A stretch of 47,391 nt of DNA, from assembly GCA_903844665.1 (NCBI GenBank), contig CAIMUS010000040.1, positions 1 to 47,391 on the forward strand, written 5' to 3'. The DNA comes from an uncultured Pseudomonadota bacterium (GTDB lineage: Bacteria; Pseudomonadota; Gammaproteobacteria; Competibacterales; Competibacteraceae). Below, in pieces: positions 15,108 to 23,890 of this stretch; within the stretch, counting starts at the first letter, position 1; every line of letters begins with the position of its first letter. The notes beneath the pieces are model-generated. The model had not been told where the DNA came from. It saw nothing but the letters and a program-made list of their open reading frames with translations, and made no database searches. Both the position numbers and the translations under genes were made by a program.

Positions 15108-17288
15108 ATGCAGTCCACCGCTTCTTCCTCGGCCTTGCCAGGCTCTCTTTCGACGATCACGAATGTGCCGACGGGCACGATAGACCCGATTGAGAAATTC
15201 AAGCAGGATGTTGAAGCTCTTCGGGTATCAGGGTCCGGTGTCTGGACCATCATCGGTTGGACGCTTTACCTACTCGTCGCTATCGATGCTTTGTTGAACG
15301 CTCGTGGCACCGGTTCGCTCTCCATGTGGATCGCCGGCACTGTGATGGCGGGCAAATCGGCCTTGGAACCGCGAGGAACAGGCTTTGCTCTCCTAGTTTC
15401 GTCCCTCCAAATTCTGCTTCTCGGCATTGGTGGGGTATCGCTGCGCAGTTCCCCTTGGAGACGTTGGCTACCCAGAAGGCTTCGCGAGACTTGGCCAGGA
15501 AATTGGATTGTCGACGTCTGGCGTCGAAGCCTACAAAGCAATTCCGAGGCGGCAACCATCAACATCGATGTCTGGAGGATCGCCCTTGAGCTATTAGTGT
15601 TCATTCTCGCTCTCGTAATCCTGGCCCCGTGCATAACGCTCCTTTCAGGGGGACCCTTTTGGGCACCGTTTTTTGGCGGTGCCTTGGTCCTCCTGCTCGG
15701 CTATGGCATGACGCAGCTTATCCTGGCTGTGGTACCAGCGGTGCACCGTGACGTGGCAAGCGCTGCAGGCCTGCTAATCGGCTACTTCATCCCTCTCGCC
15801 TTTGTCGCTTACGCCGATCCGCCGAGCGTGGTCCTGCACGCACTACCAAATGGTCTAGCTGAATTCACCGCATTTCAACTGGTAGTTCTCACGTTCGCAG
15901 TCGGGGGGATTTGGCTGACACAACTGGGATCGGTCTCCGAAACTGAGCGTATTACTCTTGATCTCGATCTCGGTCTTCCAACCGGCGTGCTGAGAGAACT
16001 CCCCGACGCTGTGAACGGCGAGTACAAGCCGTTTCAATTCCGTGTCATTGCGCATAATAAAAAGGTCATTCTTCTCTCCCGTCCCGATAGTGACGCTCGT
16101 CACTTCCGTGTGCATAGCACATTGGATTGGCATGATTTAACAAGTGCCCGCTGGTTACTTTTAAACCTCGACGAGTTGGAACAATCGGTCGGCACAGGGG
16201 GTAAGATCAGTCTTGTACGTCATGGCCACACTGGATATTTTGAGTGCCCCATTGACTTGTATTTACACACTGTTTCTCCAGAAGTCTATCTCGGTCACCT
16301 TCGTGGTCGCGACGTAACCATCGCGATCGATGAACTTTATGGACTTCAACACCGGCTACTGCACGGCTCGGACGTGGCGAGCAAGCTACGGCAGGATCTG
16401 GACCTAGCGATCGGAAACGAATTGGACAATGCTATCGACTCGGCGTCAGGGTCGGGCACCTATTCTATTACGAGCTTGCAGTCTCTCCATGGCTCAATGC
16501 GTATGCAGGTGTCGCAGCTCAAGCAAGTGCTTGATATGCAAGTTGCTGCGTGCCGTACGATCGCCTTAACCGGCCTTCGCGTAGATCGTGAGGAAGAGAT
16601 ACGAGCCTATGTTTTCGATGCCTTTAAGAATGTCACGCCCCTGATCGAACAAGTCCGGCAGGAATATGGGAAGATGATCCGCCTGGACCAAGGGATGTCA
16701 GGCATCAGTGCTAAGCTGCAAAACAAACTGCGCGTTGCGGTCGAACAAGCGTTACGGCGTTTCACAAATGTCAGCGTTCAAACGGACGCCAGTGACACCG
16801 TTAATATTCGTCTCCTTGATCTAATTACATTGTCGGTGCAGCCGGTGACCGTTCATTTAACTCCAGATGCGCAAAAATTTCATCAGGAAATCGATGCACT
16901 TTATAAGGAGTTTGACACTCATGTGAACCAAGCGACCCAGGAGCTGGGAGCAATCGCCAGAGAGTACGGGGACATAGGTCGGACAACGTCCGATAAAATT
17001 CTCGCTCAACCCACCACGCCGCCGAAAGTTCGTATCGAGGTGTTTAACCGGATTTTGGGGCCGAGTCCTCCAGCACCAGCGGGCCCTTTCATCCCGCAGT
17101 CTGGTCCCCCCCGTAGAATCGAACGGCCCAGACCAGGCGGGGGTACGGAGAGTAGTGGGCCGCCTCCCGCCACAGACAGCCTTCCGCTACAGTCTGGTCC
17201 CCTTCACATACTCCAACGGAGCAGATCAACCGAGGATCTGGAGGGCAGTGGGCCGCGTCCTGCCACGGACAGCCCATTTCCCGATTAA
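15108..17288 (+). CDS. Polytopic membrane protein of the island system
   Basis: A 726-aa protein with about six predicted membrane helices in the first 275 residues (near 45-62, 92-112, 158-180, 185-208, 219-236 and 252-270). A large soluble region follows (about 280-640), including a helical, probably coiled-coil stretch around DLDLAIGNELDNAIDSA and MRMQVSQLKQVLDMQ. It ends in a Pro/Ser/Gly-rich tail with a repeated SGP-Pro-ATDS motif. A strong AAGGAG lies 8 nt before the ATG, and the 176-bp gap upstream could hold a separate promoter. I do not recognise the family. Position between the kinase set and the HerA-like ATPase suggests it is the membrane platform of the system. Confidence 0.75.
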   Translation: MQSTASSSALPGSLSTITNVPTGTIDPIEKFKQDVEALRVSGSGVWTIIGWTLYLLVAIDALLNARGTGSLSMWIAGTVMAGKSALEPRGTGFALLVSSLQILLLGIGGVSLRSSPWRRWLPRRLRETWPGNWIVDVWRRSLQSNSEAATINIDVWRIALELLVFILALVILAPCITLLSGGPFWAPFFGGALVLLLGYGMTQLILAVVPAVHRDVASAAGLLIGYFIPLAFVAYADPPSVVLHALPNGLAEFTAFQLVVLTFAVGGIWLTQLGSVSETERITLDLDLGLPTGVLRELPDAVNGEYKPFQFRVIAHNKKVILLSRPDSDARHFRVHSTLDWHDLTSARWLLLNLDELEQSVGTGGKISLVRHGHTGYFECPIDLYLHTVSPEVYLGHLRGRDVTIAIDELYGLQHRLLHGSDVASKLRQDLDLAIGNELDNAIDSASGSGTYSITSLQSLHGSMRMQVSQLKQVLDMQVAACRTIALTGLRVDREEEIRAYVFDAFKNVTPLIEQVRQEYGKMIRLDQGMSGISAKLQNKLRVAVEQALRRFTNVSVQTDASDTVNIRLLDLITLSVQPVTVHLTPDAQKFHQEIDALYKEFDTHVNQATQELGAIAREYGDIGRTTSDKILAQPTTPPKVRIEVFNRILGPSPPAPAGPFIPQSGPPRRIERPRPGGGTESSGPPPATDSLPLQSGPLHILQRSRSTEDLEGSGPRPATDSPFPD

Positions 17289-17318
17289 CACTACTGCAAC
17301 CGTGGAAGGTACGATGCT

Positions 17319-20018
17319 ATGACAACTCCAGGCGTGTCGTTCGAGGCGGCTTACGTTCCGCGCTTCGATAGAGGCGAGAACACGCAACTTAAGATCGAGA
17401 ATCTATGCGCACAACAGACGCTATGGAGCGCCATACAGGAACTTCTTTCGCAAGGGATGATGAGGGAAGGTGCAGGCACGAGCCCGGCCCAGAACGGAGA
17501 ACCAGTCGTCGAGTTTTGCCTCATCGCCGAACCCGAGGATCGCCGCAACCGCCTTGTGATCAACGTGCACAACACTTCGCCTTCCGACGATGCCGTACAA
17601 AGCATCGCCAATGCCCTGCCGCCTGATTACGGATGGCGCACCTGCCAGCCAAAGGCGTCTCTGTTCGCCAGTCCGAATGATGCACTGCCGGTGGCTTGGC
17701 ACATCGCGCGGATCGAGCGGCGACTTAATTTTGTGGATCTGCCTTGGCGTCTTCTCGATACGCTGGACACGTCAGGGACTCAGGGGTCTACAGTGGCTTC
17801 CACGCCAGGAGCCGCGTGGAATGCCTTCGACACGCAGCAACGGCGCCTACTCAGTCGCCCTGTCACGCGAGGCGAACTCGAATTCGAACGCCTGTGCCTT
17901 CCAGTCAGTGGCGCGCTTGAGATCAACCCGCGAAGCCTCCGGATGCTGTTCCAGGAACTGCGCACACAGGTGCCGAGCATCGTCAGTATCGCGATTGCTC
18001 CGGTGGACCCCGCGCGGCTCGATAGCTATCGCCGCATTGCTATGTTCTGGGGAGCAGCCCTTCAGCCTTTTGGGGGGGGGATTGCCAATGCGGGGTTCGC
18101 CGATTTGGCGAGTCTCCGCGCGCAATACGATCGGTTTTTGCTTCCCGATCGGTTCCTCTGCGTCATGTCGCTGCGGGTCGCCGCCGCGACGCCGGTTGCC
18201 TCCCGTTCGGTTGCCTTGCATGTCTGTGCGCGCCTCGGGGGACTGCGATCCTTTAGCATCCGCGAGCCCGTACCCGCGCCGCTCGATAGCCTTGGAGACC
18301 CGTGGCACGATGTGCCACATCGCATGCGGTGGACACCGGAGAGGTGGAATAAGCGGCGCGTCCGGCTTCGGGACGAGGCAACGCGAGATGGAATTGATAC
18401 GGACGATATCGAACCGTTGTTTGAGGAATTCCTGATCGAACTGCCGCACCTCTATACGATCGACGAAGCGGCTGCGGTGGCTGCTTTGCCCGTGTCGGAC
18501 GAGGAGGGTCTTCCGGGTCTGGACACCCGCTTAGTTCCACCGTTCTCGGATCCTTCGCGTAGTGACGCCTATCCGGTCTCGACCGTGGCCGGGCATCCAG
18601 CTTCGCCCCCTGCTGACCGAATTAGGATCGGGATTGCACGGGGGCGGAGAGGGGCTGCAGCGGCCGATGATGGACCAGCGGCCGGGTTAGGAGGCGAATG
18701 GCATACGCTCAACCCAAAGGATCTAACGAAACATGCGTTCATTGTTGGGAGCACTGGCTCCGGTAAGACAGTAACCACTTTGTTCCTCATACGCGAACTG
18801 GCACGTTTAAACATCCAGTTCCTCATCATTGAGCCGGTGAAGACAGAGTATTATGCGCATTTGGAGAAGGTGCCGCTCCTTAGGATTCGTCGTAAGAGGC
18901 TTGAAGGCGATAAAGATGGTAAGCCTGTACCCGACTTTCTCGAGTTCAATCCAATGCGGCTACAAGCGGGTGTGTCAGTAGCTCGTCATGCATCGTACTT
19001 GAAATCATGTTTTGAAGCCGCATTTCCGCTCGACCCGGTGCTGGCGATGATTCTCGATGCGGGTATTCGCGGCTATTACACAGATCAGTCAGCTTTCGGC
19101 TGTAAGTTGCAGATGTTTTCACGGGGTGGGAAAGATGCACATCGAAAACAGGGATGGACTCTAAAAAATCAAAACCGCACAATCTTCGTGATTCATCCCT
19201 CTTTACGTGGCTTCCAAGCGTACTTTCTTAGAGAGTTTCTACCAAAAGTCATCACCGTCGACAAAGATCAACCTCGGCTCGCTGAACTTCGCGAGCAATG
19301 GACACAAGTGTTTAAACGTCGATTTGACGCAATGATGAGCAGCATGATCGGAATTGCCGCACGGAAGGCAGATGAACGTTATCTTCAGGATGAGGAGTGT
19401 TTCGATCCCTTTCGTGACCTCCTCACCGGCCGACAAGTATTGGAACTGGACGGCGTACCGGATGATGAACATAAGGCCTTGCTGATGGCGTTTATCATGA
19501 CGTTCTTGTTCGAGCGCCGCCAGGCCGATGATCTGGATGCGCGAGAAAAAGGTGAAACGCCCGATGATAGTCTGAAACATGTGCTCGTGATTGAAGAGGC
19601 GCACCGAATTCTGGCTAACGTCGGTCACGGCGGCCGTGGCGAATTCGCAGGCGTTGGCGCTCAAGCGAAATCGGTTTCTTTATTCGTTGACATGCTTGCT
19701 GAAATTCGGGCATTTGGTCAGGGATTGATCATTGTCGAGCAGATTCCGACCAAGATCGTTCCGGAAGCGGTAAAAAACACTAATCTAAAAATCATGTTAC
19801 GGTTGACCGCAGCCGATGACCGGGATTTTCTAGGTAACGCCATGAACTTTACCGAGGAGCAGAAGCGTTTTGTAACTTCACTTCGCGCGGAATCGGGGCG
19901 TGGCGTCGACATGGTTGTGTTCGAACAACAGCTTGATCAGCCAAGGCTTTTGACGCTTCCGCTGTCGGCGGGCGACGGCAGACCAATCCACGCATCTCTG
20001 TTCCCCACCAAAGGCTAA
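17319..20018 (+). CDS. HerA/FtsK-class P-loop ATPase
   Basis: An 899-aa ATPase of the HerA/VirB4/FtsK superfamily (DUF87-like). The first about 450 residues are a variable, non-catalytic region. Walker A is GSTGSGKT (about residues 477-484) and Walker B is HVLVIEEAH (about 754-762), with a long insert between. The arginine-finger and sensor region is near LIIVEQIPTKIVPEAVKNTN and KIMLRLTAADDRDF. Family members pump DNA or polypeptide, as in DNA end processing with NurA, conjugation, or type VII secretion. No NurA or relaxase is nearby. The gene lies 30 bp after the membrane protein and 11 bp before the repeat protein, which suggests it energises transport of that protein or remodels the membrane complex. 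Confidence 0.9.
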   Translation: MTTPGVSFEAAYVPRFDRGENTQLKIENLCAQQTLWSAIQELLSQGMMREGAGTSPAQNGEPVVEFCLIAEPEDRRNRLVINVHNTSPSDDAVQSIANALPPDYGWRTCQPKASLFASPNDALPVAWHIARIERRLNFVDLPWRLLDTLDTSGTQGSTVASTPGAAWNAFDTQQRRLLSRPVTRGELEFERLCLPVSGALEINPRSLRMLFQELRTQVPSIVSIAIAPVDPARLDSYRRIAMFWGAALQPFGGGIANAGFADLASLRAQYDRFLLPDRFLCVMSLRVAAATPVASRSVALHVCARLGGLRSFSIREPVPAPLDSLGDPWHDVPHRMRWTPERWNKRRVRLRDEATRDGIDTDDIEPLFEEFLIELPHLYTIDEAAAVAALPVSDEEGLPGLDTRLVPPFSDPSRSDAYPVSTVAGHPASPPADRIRIGIARGRRGAAAADDGPAAGLGGEWHTLNPKDLTKHAFIVGSTGSGKTVTTLFLIRELARLNIQFLIIEPVKTEYYAHLEKVPLLRIRRKRLEGDKDGKPVPDFLEFNPMRLQAGVSVARHASYLKSCFEAAFPLDPVLAMILDAGIRGYYTDQSAFGCKLQMFSRGGKDAHRKQGWTLKNQNRTIFVIHPSLRGFQAYFLREFLPKVITVDKDQPRLAELREQWTQVFKRRFDAMMSSMIGIAARKADERYLQDEECFDPFRDLLTGRQVLELDGVPDDEHKALLMAFIMTFLFERRQADDLDAREKGETPDDSLKHVLVIEEAHRILANVGHGGRGEFAGVGAQAKSVSLFVDMLAEIRAFGQGLIIVEQIPTKIVPEAVKNTNLKIMLRLTAADDRDFLGNAMNFTEEQKRFVTSLRAESGRGVDMVVFEQQLDQPRLLTLPLSAGDGRPIHASLFPTKG

Positions 20019-20029
20019 GAGAGGGGCTA

Positions 20030-22429
20030 ATGGCTTCCGATATGGAAGGACCGATTCTTCCCAGCAGCATCTCTGGCGAGGTCTCTGACGCCACGGCCGG
20101 GAAAGCTGGCAGTGATAGCGGAGAATCGAAGTCCGGAAGCTCTGGCGGATTGTTTGGCGGAGAAACGGGTGGTCCTGCGTCGTTGGGTAATGTTTCTGAG
20201 TCCTCCGAAGCGACGGCTGACTGGACTTACGAGGACTGGATGCAGGCGCTAGATGGAAATGATCCAAACAAGACGGCAGTGACGGAGGATACCGGATCAT
20301 CACTTTCTTGGGATAACAACGATGACTCGGCGGAACCGATTTCGGAGCCCACTACAGCAGATGAAGCATCCATTCAGCAGGTAGGACGCGAAGCTGATAA
20401 TGTAGGGGAAAGCACGCAATCGCTATTGGATTATGACGACGATGATCTAGGGGAACCGATTTCGGAGCCCACTACAGCAGATGAAGCATCCATTCAACAG
20501 GTAGGAAGCGAGACTGACAACGCGGCGGAAAATGCGCAATCGCCATTGGATTTTGACCACAGTGATCAGTGGGAGCCAATATCCGAATCTGAGGTGACTG
20601 ATCAAGATGGAGATGGCGATAGCGATAGCGGTGATAAAACTACCGGTCGTTCGAGTTCAGGCAAGACCGGAGGAGGTATCAGCCGTGGGACAGAACGTGA
20701 TGAAGCGTTGTTAGAATCGACACATCTACCAGCGGAGGCTCCTCCGGCGGAGTCGCCACCAGCCGAGCTGCCACTAGCGGAGCCACCTACGGAACCAGTC
20801 GAAACTGCCAGCGAGGCTGTTACTGAAACGGTTGCCGAAGAAGCAGCCACCACGACTGCTCAAGAAGCAGCCGAAGAGACTGCCGAAGAAGCGACCGCCA
20901 CGACTGCTGGAGAGGTGGCCGAAGAGCCTGCTGAAGAAGCGGCCACCACGACTGCTGGAGAGACGGCCGAAGAGCCTGCTGAAGAAGCGGCCACCACGAC
21001 TGCTGGAGAGACGGCCGAAGAGCCTGCTGAAGAAGCGGCCACCACGACTGCTGGAGAGGCGGTCGAAGAGCCGGCTGAAGAAACGGCCGAAATAACTGCT
21101 GGAGAGGCGGCTGGAGAGGCGGCTGGAGAGGCGGCTGAAGAAACGGCCGAAACAACTGCTGGAGATGCGGTCGAAGAGCCGGCTGAAGAAGCGGCCACCA
21201 CGACTGCTCAAGAAGCAGCCGAAGAGCCTGCCGAAGAGACGGCCACCACGACTGCTCAAGAAGCAGCCGAAGAGCCGGCTGAAGAAGCGGCCACCACGAC
21301 TGCTGGAGAGGCGGCCGAAGAGCCTGCTGAAGAAACGGCCGCCACGACTGCCAAAGAGGCTAGCTCAAAGATTGCTCAAGAAGCTGCCGAAGAAGCTGCC
21401 ACCACGACTGCTGAAGAGGTTGCTCAAGAAGCTGCCGCTGAAGAAACTGCCACAACGATTGCTGAAGAAGCTGCCGAAGAAACTGCCACCACAACTGCTG
21501 AAGAGGCTGCTCAAGAAGCTGCCGTTGAAGAAGCTGCCGAAGAAGCTGCCATAACGACTGCTGAAGAGGCTGCTCAAGAAGCTGTCACCACGACTGCTGA
21601 AGAGGCTGCTCAAGAAGCTGCCGCTGAAGAAACTGCCGAAGAAGCTGCCATAACGACTGCTGAAGAGGCTGCCGAAGAAGCTGCCATAACGACTGCTGAA
21701 GAGGCTGCCGAAGAAGCTGTCACCACGACTGCTGAAGAGGCTGCTCAAGAAGCTGCCGAAGAAGCTGTCACAATGACTGCTGAAGAGACTGTTCAAGAAG
21801 CTGCTGCTGAGGAAGCTGCCGCTGAACAAGCTGCCGAAGAAGCTGTCACCACGATTGCTGAAGAGGCTGCTCAAGAAACTGCCGCTGAAGAAGCTGCCGA
21901 AGAAGCTGTTACAACGACTACTGAAGAGGCTGCTCAAGAAACTGCCGCTGAAGAAGCTGCCGAAGAAGCTGTTACAACGACTACTGAAGAGGCTGCTCAA
22001 GAAACTGCCGAAGAAGCTGCCGAAGAAGCTGCCGAAGAAGAGGCTGCTCAAGAAACTGTCGCTGAAGAAGTTGCCGCTGAAGAAGCCGCCGAAGAAGCTA
22101 CCACTACGACTGCTGAAGAGGCTGCTCAAGAAGCTGCCGCTGAAACCACAGCGTATGAGATTGCGAAGCAGGGTGGGAAGCATAAGAATTTCTTGAGGGA
22201 CTATGAAAAGCTACCCGATCATTTGATTGACAAGTCGGTTCGTTCTATCGATAAGCAGATTGCAGCGCATGAAACCTGGATCGCTGACCCTGCCACCAAA
22301 TTAGGACAAGCGCATCATTATTCGCCGGAACAGGTGGAACAGTATCGGTCCAAGTGGTCAAAAGATATTCAACGGCAACGTGAGCACATCGATATTTTGA
22401 AAAGCATTTTGGAGGATCGTCGTGGATAA
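20030..22429 (+). CDS. Giant Ala/Glu/Thr repeat protein with toxin-like C-terminal domain
   Basis: A 799-aa protein in three parts. Residues 1-260 are Ser/Gly/Asp-rich and contain two near-identical segments (EPISEPTTADEASIQQVG at about 103-120 and 144-161). Residues about 264-705 are an extreme low-complexity Ala/Glu/Thr region built on a 16-residue unit (TAGETAEEPAEEAATT type), changing to Pro-free TAEEAAQEAA units. The last about 94 residues are ordinary globular sequence, from YEIAKQGGKHKNFLRDYEKL to DILKSILEDRRG. Long repetitive shaft plus small C-terminal domain, with an overlapping small gene downstream, is the layout of polymorphic toxins and their immunity proteins. No signal peptide or known catalytic motif is visible, so toxin activity is inference. 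Confidence 0.8.
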   Translation: MASDMEGPILPSSISGEVSDATAGKAGSDSGESKSGSSGGLFGGETGGPASLGNVSESSEATADWTYEDWMQALDGNDPNKTAVTEDTGSSLSWDNNDDSAEPISEPTTADEASIQQVGREADNVGESTQSLLDYDDDDLGEPISEPTTADEASIQQVGSETDNAAENAQSPLDFDHSDQWEPISESEVTDQDGDGDSDSGDKTTGRSSSGKTGGGISRGTERDEALLESTHLPAEAPPAESPPAELPLAEPPTEPVETASEAVTETVAEEAATTTAQEAAEETAEEATATTAGEVAEEPAEEAATTTAGETAEEPAEEAATTTAGETAEEPAEEAATTTAGEAVEEPAEETAEITAGEAAGEAAGEAAEETAETTAGDAVEEPAEEAATTTAQEAAEEPAEETATTTAQEAAEEPAEEAATTTAGEAAEEPAEETAATTAKEASSKIAQEAAEEAATTTAEEVAQEAAAEETATTIAEEAAEETATTTAEEAAQEAAVEEAAEEAAITTAEEAAQEAVTTTAEEAAQEAAAEETAEEAAITTAEEAAEEAAITTAEEAAEEAVTTTAEEAAQEAAEEAVTMTAEETVQEAAAEEAAAEQAAEEAVTTIAEEAAQETAAEEAAEEAVTTTTEEAAQETAAEEAAEEAVTTTTEEAAQETAEEAAEEAAEEEAAQETVAEEVAAEEAAEEATTTTAEEAAQEAAAETTAYEIAKQGGKHKNFLRDYEKLPDHLIDKSVRSIDKQIAAHETWIADPATKLGQAHHYSPEQVEQYRSKWSKDIQRQREHIDILKSILEDRRG
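20820..22145 (+). repeat. Coding tandem repeats, 48-bp unit
   Basis: Between about 20930 and 21360 a 48-bp (16-codon) unit recurs, with neighbouring copies around 20950-21047 nearly identical. From about 21400 to 22145 shorter, more scrambled GAAGAGGCTGCTCAAGAAGC-like units follow. All units are multiples of 3, so slippage keeps the frame. The opposite-strand open frames here (Ser/Phe/Gly-rich) are artefacts. Confidence 0.88.
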
Positions 22430-22673
22430 AAACGCTAAGTGCGCGATTATTCTTGAACAGCTTTTGCAAGCGGCTGTGGAAGCAGCACGGACGGCGGCTA
22501 CTGAATCTGGTGAGTTTGCGGAAGGTAAACGGTTCGCCTATTACGATATTCTGTCTATCGCCAAAGAGATGGCCGAGATTGAAGAAATCGAAACCAGCGA
22601 AATTGGCATGCTGGATTTTGACCCGGATAAGGAACTGCTGAATGCTCCCTGTGAAATGACTGCCGCTGCCTAA
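22422..22673 (+). CDS. Small acidic protein, candidate immunity partner
   Basis: An 83-aa acidic, largely helical protein with no recognised family. It starts with GTG at 22422, inside the last 8 bp of the repeat-protein gene, with GGAGGA 5 nt upstream; the overlap implies coupled translation. The sequence (AIILEQLLQAAVEAARTAATESGEF, then EIEEIETSEIGMLDFDPDKELL) has the size and charge usual for immunity proteins or chaperones of polymorphic toxins. Its position directly after the putative toxin domain is the main evidence. Confidence 0.7.
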   Translation: MDKNAKCAIILEQLLQAAVEAARTAATESGEFAEGKRFAYYDILSIAKEMAEIEEIETSEIGMLDFDPDKELLNAPCEMTAAA

Positions 22674-22780
22674 CCCTGAGCTTGCCCGCGAATGGAACGG
22701 TCCGCCGGCAAAGCAGCGCAGTTCGCGAGCAAGCTCGCTCCTACAAAACCATGAAGTGGGATCGACCCGGCGCCGTAACC

Positions 22781-22930
22781 CTACGTCCCCAGGTAAGCCG
22801 CCTTGACCCGAGGATCACCTAACAATTCCTGGCCGGCGCCGCTCAGGATCACCGTGCCGGTTTCCAGAACGTAGGCTCGCGAAGCCAAGCCCAAGGCCAT
22901 ATTGGCATTCTGCTCCACCAGCAGAAATCG
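22781..22930 (-). pseudogene. livF: C-terminal fragment of livF (branched-chain amino acid ABC ATPase)
   Basis: Read on the minus strand, about 48 codons give FLLVEQNANMALGLASRAYV followed by LETGTVILSGAGQELLGDP and end at a TAG. This is the characteristic C-terminus of the LivF ATPase, after the Walker B. The rest of the gene is absent: the sequence upstream is a short repeated CAGAAATCGGGGAC motif and then a MITE. It is a gene scrap left by rearrangement. Confidence 0.8.
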
Positions 22931-22952
22931 GGGACCAGAAATCGGGGACAAA

Positions 22953-23202
22953 CCCGAATGGCACTAACTTTTCATATAAGTTGTTAATTTATATTAGTAT
23001 TTATGCCACTTTGAGGCCATTTTGAGGTATCATAACCGGGTGGTGTTACGAAAGTGTTGGTATGAAAAAATTAGGTTATTCAAACAGTTACTTATAAATG
23101 ATTCGCAACAGTTTTGGAACACTACCGTCAATTTAAAGCCAAGCTGATGGCCTAAAAAATAGCGGAATCAATAGGTTACGTGAAAAGTTAGTGCCATTCG
23201 GG
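22953..23202. mobile_element. 250-bp MITE with 22-bp perfect TIRs and 5-bp target duplication
   Basis: The outer 22 bp at 22953-22974 (beginning CCCGAATGGCACTAAC) are perfectly complementary to 23181-23202. The element is bracketed by the direct repeat ACAAA (22948-22952 and 23203-23207). Removing it restores a CGGGGACAAACCCCG hairpin, so the empty site can be reconstructed. The interior is AT-rich and encodes nothing recognisable. Confidence 0.88.
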
Positions 23203-23266
23203 ACAAACCCCGATTTTCTTGTATAACCCTGGATCCGACATGCTTTATTGAATTTGCCCGTTACCT

Positions 23267-23878
23267 ATGCCAGAAATTGTTGTTGTCGGCATTGTCCGCA
23301 CCGATTTGCAGCAGGCTGTCCAGGAAGCCATCGGATCACTACCGCAGTCCATTGTGCATGCCGTTGAGCAGGCAGGTTATCGAGTGATCCTGGCGCCCAC
23401 ACTAACCATAGCAATACCGCGACTGGTGGGGCAACATCCGCCGGGATACCCGACCGATGCGACTTGGAACCACGCGGATGGAGGTACATTCGCTGGGAAA
23501 ATCATTGCGATAGCCCAACAGCACGCCCTGTATGGTTTACCTGGAACGGTGATCGATACATCGATGCAGCGAGCCGCAACTCTGGTCAGGCATGAGTACG
23601 GTCATGCTTTGGATAGAATTTGCCAGTTCAGCCAAAACGAAAATTTCATTCAGGCTTATTTCAAGGATGTGCATAACATTCAAAGCGATCTGGGAAAATG
23701 GCGCTCTGTAATGGATGAACTGGAATACTGTTTACAAGCGGCTGAGGCAGGGCGGGCTGAAACGTTTGCCGAAATCTTTGCCGAATTGCAAGGAGGTGGC
23801 ACAGCGACTGCTTTACGCCTTATCGATGCCTTCCCCAAGACAACAGCTTTGATTGAAAGCTGGCTTAAAACGTGGTAG
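23267..23878 (+). CDS. Lethal-factor-like (ATLF) zinc metallopeptidase
   Basis: A 203-aa protein resembling the catalytic domain of anthrax toxin lethal-factor-type peptidases. The zinc motif is RHEYGHALDRI (HExxH, about residues 106-110). A second conserved acidic segment, AETFAEIFAELQGG (about 167-180), would supply the third zinc ligand. The N-terminal part (LPQSIVHAVEQAGYRVILAPT) matches the start of such stand-alone domains. No signal peptide or trafficking domain is present, so it may be a detached effector module or a cytosolic toxin. A 71-aa gene follows after 12 bp and may be its inhibitor. Confidence 0.75.
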   Translation: MPEIVVVGIVRTDLQQAVQEAIGSLPQSIVHAVEQAGYRVILAPTLTIAIPRLVGQHPPGYPTDATWNHADGGTFAGKIIAIAQQHALYGLPGTVIDTSMQRAATLVRHEYGHALDRICQFSQNENFIQAYFKDVHNIQSDLGKWRSVMDELEYCLQAAEAGRAETFAEIFAELQGGGTATALRLIDAFPKTTALIESWLKTW

Positions 23879-23890
23879 CAAGGTGAGACT

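Noticed and set aside
17319-20018. HerA-like ATPase as half of a HerA-NurA or HerA-SIR2/DUF4297 defence pair
   Set aside because: No NurA, SIR2 or DUF4297 nuclease is encoded beside it; neighbours are membrane and repeat proteins.
21365-22183. Long minus-strand open frames rich in Ser, Phe, Gly (and others at 20774-21259) opposite the repeat protein
   Set aside because: They are the antisense of the Ala/Glu/Thr codon repeats; no start context, no folded-protein composition.
10592-22673. Island as a type VI or type VII secretion locus
   Set aside because: No VgrG, Hcp, TssB/C, WXG100 or EssC proteins; only analogous components are visible.
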